Assembly: GCA_963762085.1 (NCBI GenBank)
Contig: CAVXJD010000002.1
Coordinates: forward strand, 173,150-237,149
Length of the DNA: 64,000 nt
Source of the DNA: DASQGA01 sp963762085
GTDB lineage: Bacteria; Actinomycetota; Thermoleophilia; Gaiellales; Gaiellaceae
Reading direction: 5' to 3'
A program made the translations under genes and the position numbers. Each line of letters starts with the position of its first letter. Position 1 is the first letter of the stretch. This document shows, piece after piece, positions 58,268 through 64,000 of this stretch. A model generated the notes under the pieces. That model did not search any database, had not been told where the DNA came from, and saw only the letters and a list, made by a program, of their open reading frames with translations.

Positions 58268-59515
58268 ATGCCTCTGGACCCACGCCGCACCGTCGACGAG
58301 CTCCGCGAGCTCAGGGAGCTGACGGGAAACGATGACGGCGCCCAGCGCGTCGCCTGGACCGAGACGTGGGCGAAGGCCCGCGACTGGCTCCGAGGCAAGC
58401 TGGAAGGGGTCGGAGCAGAGGAGAACGTTGACGCCGCCGGCAATCAGTGGTTCACGCTCGGCGGCGAAGGCGAGCGGGCTCTCCTGATCGGGGGTCACAT
58501 CGACTCGGTGCCGAACGGCGGCTGGCTCGACGGATGCCTGAACGTCCTCGCCGGCGTCGAGGTTCTCCGCCGGATCGCCTCGGAGGGGCCTCCGCCGGTC
58601 ACCGTCCGGCTCGTCAACTGGGCGGACGAGGAGGGCGCGCGCTTCGGCCGCTCCCTCTTCGGCTCGAGTGCCGCCGCGGGATCGATGGCAGACCAGGCCG
58701 AGCTTCGGCGGCGGCGTGATGCCAACGGGATTGCGCTGCCGGACGCCCTCGCCGATCACGGCGTCGACCTCGACCGGGCGCTCGAGGCCCGGGCCGAGCT
58801 CGCGACGGCGGCCGCCTACCTCGAGCTCCACATCGAGCAGGGGCCGGTGCTCGAGTCGATGGAGCTCCCCCTCGGCGTCGTGCTCGGAACGTTCGGTGTC
58901 GAGCGCCACCAGGTGACCTTCAAGGGCCAGGCGGCCCACGCCGGCTCGACTCCGATGGACAAGCGCCGGGACGCCCTTGGAGCGGCGTCGAAGCTCGCGC
59001 TCGAGATCCGGGAGATCGCGAAACGGACGGGGGACGGCGCAGTCTGCACAATGGGCAGCGTCATCACGAAGCCGGGAATCGTCACCTCCGTGGTCGAGAC
59101 AGCCGAGTGCCTCCTCGACCAGCGCCACCTGAACGAAGGGAAGCTCGCGGGCATGCTGGCGGAGGCGAAGGACGCGGGCGGGCGGTTTGCAGCCGAAGAG
59201 GATGTCGGGGTCGAGTGGGAGCGCGTCTGGGCCATCGAGCCGATCCTCTTCGACGAGGAGCTGATCGAGCTCGCGGATTCGGCGATCCGGGAGGTCGCGG
59301 AGACGTCGCACCGCCTGCCGAGCGGCCCTCTCCACGACGCCGCCGAGGTGGCCCGCGCAGGCGTGCCGACCGTGATGCTTTTCGTCCAGAGCCTGCGCGG
59401 CCTCTCACACACGAAGCTCGAGGACACGAAGCCCGAGCATCTCGAGCTCTCGGTCGAGGCACTCGACCGCCTGGCTTCGAAAACGATTGACCGGCTCGCA
59501 GCGGGGTCTGGCTAG
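58268..59515 (+). CDS. M20-family Zn-dependent amidase: N-carbamoyl-L-amino-acid hydrolase / beta-ureidopropionase type
   Basis: The 415-residue product is a hydantoinase/carbamoylase family amidase. Metal ligands are seen in IGGHIDSVPNGGWLDGCLNV (His near 78 and Asp near 89), VNWADEEGARFGRSLFGSSA (Glu pair near 125), AYLELHIEQGPVLESMELPL (His near 195) and the C-terminal GLSHTKLEDTKPEHL. The dimerisation/lid domain includes GQAAHAGSTPMDKRRDALGA. It would cleave the carbamoyl group from the ring-opened product made by the hydA enzyme. It is divergent from the ABC/hydA operon; the gap is 57 bases. Allantoate amidohydrolase is an alternative. Confidence 0.9.
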   Translation: MPLDPRRTVDELRELRELTGNDDGAQRVAWTETWAKARDWLRGKLEGVGAEENVDAAGNQWFTLGGEGERALLIGGHIDSVPNGGWLDGCLNVLAGVEVLRRIASEGPPPVTVRLVNWADEEGARFGRSLFGSSAAAGSMADQAELRRRRDANGIALPDALADHGVDLDRALEARAELATAAAYLELHIEQGPVLESMELPLGVVLGTFGVERHQVTFKGQAAHAGSTPMDKRRDALGAASKLALEIREIAKRTGDGAVCTMGSVITKPGIVTSVVETAECLLDQRHLNEGKLAGMLAEAKDAGGRFAAEEDVGVEWERVWAIEPILFDEELIELADSAIREVAETSHRLPSGPLHDAAEVARAGVPTVMLFVQSLRGLSHTKLEDTKPEHLELSVEALDRLASKTIDRLAAGSG

Positions 59516-60942
59516 GGATCCAGCCGGCGGAGCGCCGGATAGAGAGCGCGGAAGCGCTCGTAGCCGGACGCATACACCTCCACCCACTCGGGCTCGGGCT
59601 CGATCGTGTCGACCGCCTTCACGCACGCCGCCACGGCCTCGTGCACGTCGGCAAAGCTCGCGGCGGCGACGCCCCCGAGCAGCGCCGCTCCGTAGGCCGC
59701 CCCCTCTTCGACCGCGGTTTTCTGGAGCGGGAGACCGAGGACCGACGCGACGATCCTGAGCCAGAGCGAGCTTCGCGAGCCGCCGCCCGAGACCCGCCCG
59801 ACCTCGGCCTCGACGCCGATCGCAGCAAGCAGCTCGAGCGAGTCGCGCAGTCCGAACGCGACCCCTTCGAGAACGGCACGCGCGAGGGCCCCGCGGTCGT
59901 GGCGCTGCTGGAGCCCGATGAAGGCTCCGCGGGCATTCGGGTCGGCGTGCGGCGTCCGCTCGCCGGACAGGTACGGCAGGAACGTGAGCCCTTCGACGCC
60001 CGGCCCCCAGCGCTCCGCCTCGGCGACCAGGGCGCCGTAGTCCCCTCCGGGCGCTGCGACGTCACTCAGCCAGCGCAGCGACCCGGCCGCGGACAGCATC
60101 ACGCCCATCGCATGCCAACCGCCGGGGACGGCGTGACAGAACGCGTGCACCCGCCCCTGCTCGTCCGCCTTAAAGCTCGGGAGGGCCGCGAAGACGACGC
60201 CCGACGTCCCCAGCACGACCGAGATCGGGCCGGGACGGTCGACGCCCACGCCGATTGCGCCGGCCGCCTGATCCCCCGCTCCGGCCGCGACGGGCACTCC
60301 GTCCTGCGTCTCCCCCGACACCTCGGGCGACTCGAGCAATCGCGGCAGCCACTCGGCGGGAAGATCCAGCGCGGCCAGGACCTCCTCGCTCCAGCGCCGA
60401 TGCGGGACGTCCAGGAGCAGGGTCCCCGACGCGTCGGCCATGTCGGTCGCGCGCTCGCCGGTCAGGCGCAAGCGCACGTAGTCCTTCGGCAGAAGAACGT
60501 GCGCGATCCGGCCGTAGACCTCGGGCTCGTGGCGTGCGAGCCAGAGGAGCTTCGGCGCCGTGAACCCTGTGAGCACGCGGTTTCCGGTCAGCGCGAGGAT
60601 CCGCTCGAGCCCGATCCGGGCCTCGATCTCGGCGCACTCGGCGGCCGTCCGCTGGTCGTTCCAGAGGATCGCCGGGCGCAACACGCGATCCCCGGCGTCG
60701 AGCACGACGAGCCCGTGCATCTGGCCCGAGAGGCCGATGCCGGCGATCTCCGGGAGGTCCAACGCGCCCAGAACGTCCCGCGTCGCCCGCCACCAGTCCT
60801 CCGGATCCTGCTCGGACCACCCGGGTCGGGGAGTCGAGAGGCCGTAGCCACGCTCGGCGCGGGCAAGCACCTCGCCGTCGGGCGAGACGGCGATCGCCTT
60901 GACGCCGGTCGTCCCGACGTCGAGGCCGACGAGTGCCGTCAC
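59512..60942 (-). CDS. xylB: Xylulokinase-like FGGY kinase
   Basis: The 476-residue FGGY-family carbohydrate kinase phosphorylates xylulose or a related ketose. N-terminal phosphate motif: VGLDVGTTGVKAIAVSPDGE; then GIGLSGQMHGLVVLDAGDRV (the xylulokinase MHG signature), LRPAILWNDQRTAAECAEIE, GAGDQAAGAIGVGVDRPGPI and the adenine-binding RVSGGGSRSSLWLRIVASVL. The GTG at 60942 overlaps the stop of the sugar isomerase gene. Its end overlaps the convergent carbamoylase gene by 4 bases. Confidence 0.92.
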   Translation of the reverse strand: MTALVGLDVGTTGVKAIAVSPDGEVLARAERGYGLSTPRPGWSEQDPEDWWRATRDVLGALDLPEIAGIGLSGQMHGLVVLDAGDRVLRPAILWNDQRTAAECAEIEARIGLERILALTGNRVLTGFTAPKLLWLARHEPEVYGRIAHVLLPKDYVRLRLTGERATDMADASGTLLLDVPHRRWSEEVLAALDLPAEWLPRLLESPEVSGETQDGVPVAAGAGDQAAGAIGVGVDRPGPISVVLGTSGVVFAALPSFKADEQGRVHAFCHAVPGGWHAMGVMLSAAGSLRWLSDVAAPGGDYGALVAEAERWGPGVEGLTFLPYLSGERTPHADPNARGAFIGLQQRHDRGALARAVLEGVAFGLRDSLELLAAIGVEAEVGRVSGGGSRSSLWLRIVASVLGLPLQKTAVEEGAAYGAALLGGVAAASFADVHEAVAACVKAVDTIEPEPEWVEVYASGYERFRALYPALRRLDP

Positions 60943-61952
60943 TCGCCCCCGAGCGCCCCGTAGACGAGCTCGTACGCCCGCACCGCGTCCTTCTGCATCT
61001 GCGCCTCCTTGAGCGCTCCGTCGTCGATCTTGGCGGCAACGCCGTCGATGAAGCGCCAGTGCAGCACGGAGCGGCGCGCGGCGGCGATCGCGTCCTCGGT
61101 GTACGGGTAGAGATCGAAGCCGAGCCGCTCCCCGTTTTGCCCGTAACCGGCCCGCCGGAACTCGACCGCCAGCTCGAGCGTCTCCATGAACGCGGTCGCC
61201 CCGACCATGTTGTCGTCGTCGAACGTCCCCCAGCCGGAGTTTGCGTGCTGGTGCCCGAGCAGGCCCTCCGCCGCCAGAAGCGCCGCGTACTCGGCGAGGT
61301 TTTCCCCGTTCATGATCAGGTGCTGCCAGTCCATGTTGACCTTCACGTTGTCGAGCCCCTGCGCCCGCAGCTTGTGGATGACGTGGAGGGTCATACCGAC
61401 GTTCCCCATCATGATCTTCATCGCCGGCTCGGAGTTCTTGTGCTCGAGGAAAAGCAGGATCCCGCGGTCCTTGCACCGCTGCGCGGCCTGGCCGATCCCG
61501 TCGACGAGCCACTCCCAGCTCTCCTTGTACGGAGTCTGAAACGGGTAGTTGTAGCCCTCGATTCCGGGCCAGATGATGAAGTGGGCGCCGAGCGCACCGG
61601 AGAAGTCGATCGCCGCGAGCGTCCGCTTGACTGCCTCGGCACGCGTCGCATCGTCCGGAGACACGAGGCCGCCGCGGCTGAACCGCGGGTCGAGGTGGAG
61701 CCCGGTCGCCATGCAGTAGACGTCGTGGTCGCCGAGCACCGCTCGCACGTCCTCGAGGTTCTCCTCGTTCAGCTCCTGCGGGTAGTGGAACTCGTAACCG
61801 TCGATGAGGTCGCCGAGCCCCTCGACAGCGCGCCGCACGCGGTCCGCGGTCGACTCGCCCGCATACTCGGGCTTGTAGCCGCCGGGAACGAACCGCGTCA
61901 CCATCGGGCCGAGCGCCCAGATGCCCAGACTCGTCTTCAGGCCGTTGCTCAT
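60939..61952 (-). CDS. Xylose isomerase-like sugar isomerase (TIM barrel)
   Basis: The 337-residue TIM-barrel protein should isomerise an aldose to the ketose used by the adjacent kinase. Likely metal/substrate motifs: GAHFIIWPGIEGYNYPFQTP in place of the classical WGGREGYE, LLFLEHKNSEPAMKIMMGNV (Glu, Lys), LDNVKVNMDWQHLIMNGENL (Asp, His) and GHQHANSGWGTFDDDNMVGA. It is shorter than class I XylA (about 390 residues) and departs from it in these motifs, so its substrate may differ. The start overlaps the VOC gene stop by 4 bases. Confidence 0.85.
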   Translation of the reverse strand: MSNGLKTSLGIWALGPMVTRFVPGGYKPEYAGESTADRVRRAVEGLGDLIDGYEFHYPQELNEENLEDVRAVLGDHDVYCMATGLHLDPRFSRGGLVSPDDATRAEAVKRTLAAIDFSGALGAHFIIWPGIEGYNYPFQTPYKESWEWLVDGIGQAAQRCKDRGILLFLEHKNSEPAMKIMMGNVGMTLHVIHKLRAQGLDNVKVNMDWQHLIMNGENLAEYAALLAAEGLLGHQHANSGWGTFDDDNMVGATAFMETLELAVEFRRAGYGQNGERLGFDLYPYTEDAIAAARRSVLHWRFIDGVAAKIDDGALKEAQMQKDAVRAYELVYGALGGE

Positions 61953-62335
61953 GTCCCTCCTCGGTAGTCGCCCAGGATGGTCGTGAATTCGATCAGGTTT
62001 CCGAACGGGTCCCGGGAGAAGAAGCGCGGCCGGTTCGGAATCGCCTCCTGATCGGCTGTCTCGATCCCCGCCTGTTCGAGGCGGGAGCGCAGTTCGCCCA
62101 GCTCGTCGACCTCCAGGCAGAAGTGCCGCCGCGCGCGCGGGTCCGGCGTGACCTCATCGGGCAGGAAGTGGAGCTCGAGCTCGTCTGCACCCGCACCGAA
62201 CCAGACGAGCTCGAGGTGCGCGATCGTCACAGGGACGGGCTTCTCGCTCAGGCCGAGCAGCTCGCCGTAGAAGGAGCGAACGTCGTCCTGCCGACCGCGC
62301 GGGTAGGGCAACGAGACGTGCTGGAGCCTTCGCAC
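61949..62335 (-). CDS. VOC (glyoxalase/bleomycin resistance/dioxygenase) superfamily protein
   Basis: The 128-residue protein has two beta-alpha-beta-beta-beta halves: LQHVSLPYPRGRQDDVRSFY followed by GELLGL, and RRHFCLEVDELGELRSRLEQ followed by ETADQEAIPNRPRFFSRDPF and GNLIEFTTI. Metal-ligand candidates are His in LQHVSL, His in RHFCLE and Glu in IEFT. The substrate is unknown. It is the first gene of the VOC-isomerase-kinase unit, so it may epimerise or detoxify an intermediate. A TAGCGT box (62344-62349, minus) lies eight bases before the GTG. Confidence 0.85.
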   Translation of the reverse strand: MRRLQHVSLPYPRGRQDDVRSFYGELLGLSEKPVPVTIAHLELVWFGAGADELELHFLPDEVTPDPRARRHFCLEVDELGELRSRLEQAGIETADQEAIPNRPRFFSRDPFGNLIEFTTILGDYRGGT

Positions 62336-62357
62336 CGAGAGCGACGCTAGCCCACTG

Positions 62358-62387
62358 TTGACAGCAATTGCAAGAACGCCGTAGGTT
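62358..62387 (+). promoter_or_regulatory. Promoter of the FAD-linked oxidase gene
   Basis: TTGACA (62358-62363) and TAGGTT (62382-62387) are separated by 18 bases and lie about 48 bases before the GTG at 62435. This is the only -35 consensus I recognise with confidence in the window. Confidence 0.55.
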
Positions 62388-62434
62388 CTTCGTACCTTCG
62401 TGAAGGCTTCCGCGCGAAAACGAAAGCTTCTTGC

Positions 62435-63859
62435 GTGAGCGCTCCCCCGGCCTCCGTGAGCGGACTGATCGACGAACTTCGGGAAGCCGTCGACCCCGCA
62501 GCCGTCTCCACCGACCCTGCTCGTCTGGACGAATGTTCCGCGGATGCGTACTGGAAGGCGATCGCGGCGCGAGCCGCCGGAGATCCGCTCGGGCGCCCTG
62601 ATGTCGTCGTGAGCCCGTCCTCCGAGCAGGAGATCGCGGCTGTCCTACGGATCGCAAACGATCACCGGATCCCGGTCGTCCCGCGCGGGGGTGGATCGGG
62701 GACGCAGGGCGGCGCAGTCCCCGTTGCAGGCGGCATCGTGCTCGACCTGAGCCGGCTCGACCGGATTCTTGCCGTCGACGAGGAGTCACTGACGGTGACC
62801 GCTGAGGCCGGGGTGAACGGGAAGCGCCTCGAGAGCGAGCTCAACGAGCGGGGGCTCATGCTCCCGCACTATCCGGCGTCGGCAGAGTGGGCGACCGTCG
62901 GTGGCTATGTCGCCGCCCGTGGCTCGGGCGTTCTCTCGACGCGTTATGGAAAGATCGAGGACCTCGTCCTCTCGCTCGGAGTCGTAACGCCGACAGGCGA
63001 GGCAATCGAGACACTCCCGGTGCCGCGGCATGCGGCCGGCCCTGAGCTGACCCAGCTCTTCATCGGATCGGAAGGGACACTCGGTGTTGTCACGCGAGCG
63101 ACACTCCAGCTAGCCCGACTCCCCGCGCACCGCCGCTTCGAGGCCGTCGCATTCTCAGGCGTCGAGCCCGGGGTCGCAGTCGTGCGCGAAGCGCTTGCAG
63201 TCGGGCTCCGCCCCTCGGTCGTCCGGCTCTACGACGAAGTCGCCACCCGGACGACGCTGGGGCCGGTCGTCGAACGCAAGCTGGACGGGGTCTGCACCCT
63301 TCTCTGCTTCGAGGGCGAGTCGACCGTCGCGGATGCCGAGGCAGAGGCATTTCTCGGGCTCGTACGCCTGGCTGGAGCCGAGGTGCTCGAGCCCGGGCTC
63401 GGCGAGCTCTGGTGGAAACGTCGATACGACTTCTACCACCCGCCCCACCACCCGGAGCTGCCTGCGGTGTGGGGGACGATCGAGGCCACGGCGACGTACG
63501 CGCGCCTGCTCGACGTCTACCGTGCGGTTCGGGCAGCGGTCGAGCCGTACGAGCGAAGTGCAGGCCTCAAACTGAAGACGCACTTCAGCCACTGGTATCC
63601 CTGGGGAGCCATGATCTACGGCCGCTTCGTCATTCCGGAGGGCGGCCCTGACGCTGTCGAGCTCCACGACGCGCTCTGGGACGACGCCGTCGAAGCGATC
63701 CTGGCTGCGGGCGGCGTCATGAACGACCACCACGGAGTCGGTCTCAAGCTCGGGCACCACATGCCCACGCAGTGGGGAGCTGCGTTTGAAAGCCTGCGCA
63801 GGATCAAAGCGGCGCTCGATCCCAACGGGATCATGAACCCGGGAAAGCTCGGCCTGTAA
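62435..63859 (+). CDS. FAD-linked oxidase (GlcD/D-lactate dehydrogenase-like)
   Basis: The 474-residue flavoprotein has the PCMH-type FAD domain: PDVVVSPSSEQEIAAVLRIA, NDHRIPVVPRGGGSGTQGGA (pyrophosphate loop near 85-100), LPHYPASAEWATVGGYVAAR and GSGVLSTRYGKIEDLVLSLG. LFIGSEGTLGVVTRATLQLA and the C-terminal NDHHGVGLKLGHHM followed by PTQWG resemble alkyl-DHAP synthase/GlcD C-terminal loops with catalytic His residues. It oxidises a 2-hydroxy acid or related substrate, which is not identified. The GTG start follows a TTGACA/TAGGTT promoter. Confidence 0.87.
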   Translation: MSAPPASVSGLIDELREAVDPAAVSTDPARLDECSADAYWKAIAARAAGDPLGRPDVVVSPSSEQEIAAVLRIANDHRIPVVPRGGGSGTQGGAVPVAGGIVLDLSRLDRILAVDEESLTVTAEAGVNGKRLESELNERGLMLPHYPASAEWATVGGYVAARGSGVLSTRYGKIEDLVLSLGVVTPTGEAIETLPVPRHAAGPELTQLFIGSEGTLGVVTRATLQLARLPAHRRFEAVAFSGVEPGVAVVREALAVGLRPSVVRLYDEVATRTTLGPVVERKLDGVCTLLCFEGESTVADAEAEAFLGLVRLAGAEVLEPGLGELWWKRRYDFYHPPHHPELPAVWGTIEATATYARLLDVYRAVRAAVEPYERSAGLKLKTHFSHWYPWGAMIYGRFVIPEGGPDAVELHDALWDDAVEAILAAGGVMNDHHGVGLKLGHHMPTQWGAAFESLRRIKAALDPNGIMNPGKLGL

Positions 63860-63881
63860 GCGGACGAACGGAGGAGGGACG

Positions 63882-64000
63882 ATGGCGCTCAAAGTGGCGA
63901 TGCACAACTGGATGCGGCCGGAGCCGATCGAGACGACGATCGCGCGGCTCGCCCGCTCCGGGTACGACGGAATCGAGATCTCGGGAGAGCCCGCGGTCTA
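63882..64000 (+). CDS. Xylose isomerase-like TIM-barrel protein (partial, 5' end only)
   Basis: The first 39 or so residues are visible: MALKVAMHNWMRPEPIETTI, ARLARSGYDGIEISGEPAVY. A start like this (helix, then GYDGIEISGEP) is typical of the sugar-phosphate isomerase/epimerase family. The ATG at 63882 has GGAGGAG upstream and lies 22 bases after the oxidase gene, so the two are probably co-transcribed. The gene runs off the window end, so nothing further can be said about its substrate. Confidence 0.8.
   Translation, partial: MALKVAMHNWMRPEPIETTIARLARSGYDGIEISGEPAV

Noticed and set aside
1..64000. CRISPR arrays, insertion sequences, integrases, prophage genes
   Set aside because: No regularly spaced direct repeats, transposase motifs or phage structural genes were seen on reading both strands.

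Overview
The window is high-GC, densely coded DNA that reads as a chromosomal segment of an actinobacterium. A lineage near Thermoleophilia (Gaiellales/Solirubrobacterales) is the best guess. The reasons are a complete coenzyme F420 pathway with a fused FbiC, WhiA next to gap-pgk-tpiA, a GAAC-N4-GTTC LexA-type box, HemQ, and System I (Ccm) cytochrome c maturation, which is unusual in most other actinobacteria. The lineage is inferred from gene content only. I see no phage, insertion sequence or CRISPR array.

Layout. 1-1.3 kb: ccmE and partial ccmF. 1.3-8.2 kb: small genes, an endonuclease IV-like TIM barrel, a CBS protein, a GH15 glucoamylase-like enzyme, a radical SAM protein under a LexA-type box, an rpoD-like sigma factor broken by one base, and an EamA transporter. 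8.3-15.3 kb: two tiny membrane ORFs, a GGDEF/HD-GYP protein, a cupin, and a large adenylate cyclase/ATPase/TPR regulator. 15.5-17.6 kb: orphan small membrane or secreted genes, tRNA-Gly and a Flp-type pilin. 17.8-24.5 kb: aldolase, a tyrosine phosphatase, glpX, argS, DUF3467, an M48 protease and a phosphoesterase. 24.4-27.5 kb: a lipoprotein/Ser-Thr kinase pair, another lipoprotein and an ECF sigma factor. 27.5-33.3 kb: whiA, gap, pgk, tpiA and gpmI, plus an alkyltransferase-like gene. 33.3-47.5 kb: pruA, a secreted propeller/cupredoxin/membrane-protein module, a phosphodiesterase, uvrC, hemQ, bcp, a flippase-like protein, a sarcosine oxidase-like enzyme, tRNA-Leu and a DedA protein. 47.5-52.9 kb: F420 genes cofE, npdG, cofD / cofC, fbiC. 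52.9-59.5 kb: an ABC transporter/dihydropyrimidinase operon with a divergent carbamoylase. 59.5-64 kb: xylulokinase-, sugar isomerase- and VOC-type genes, an FAD-linked oxidase and the start of another TIM-barrel gene.

How the genes fit together. Central carbon metabolism is well represented (class I aldolase, GlpX, GAPDH, PGK, TPI, iPGM). CofC, CofD, CofE and FbiC make F420, and NpdG can exchange hydride between F420 and NADP. The ABC/hydantoinase/carbamoylase block looks like uptake and breakdown of a cyclic ureide or reduced pyrimidine. The isomerase/kinase block looks like pentose use.

Two genome-wide signals stand out. First, at least 17 transcription-unit starts carry a TANNNT box exactly 6-8 bases before the start codon and usually lack a Shine-Dalgarno, which implies leaderless mRNAs. 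Second, rpoD, gpmI and one ABC permease are each broken by what looks like exactly one extra base, which points to sequence errors or recent mutations rather than to three separate gene losses.
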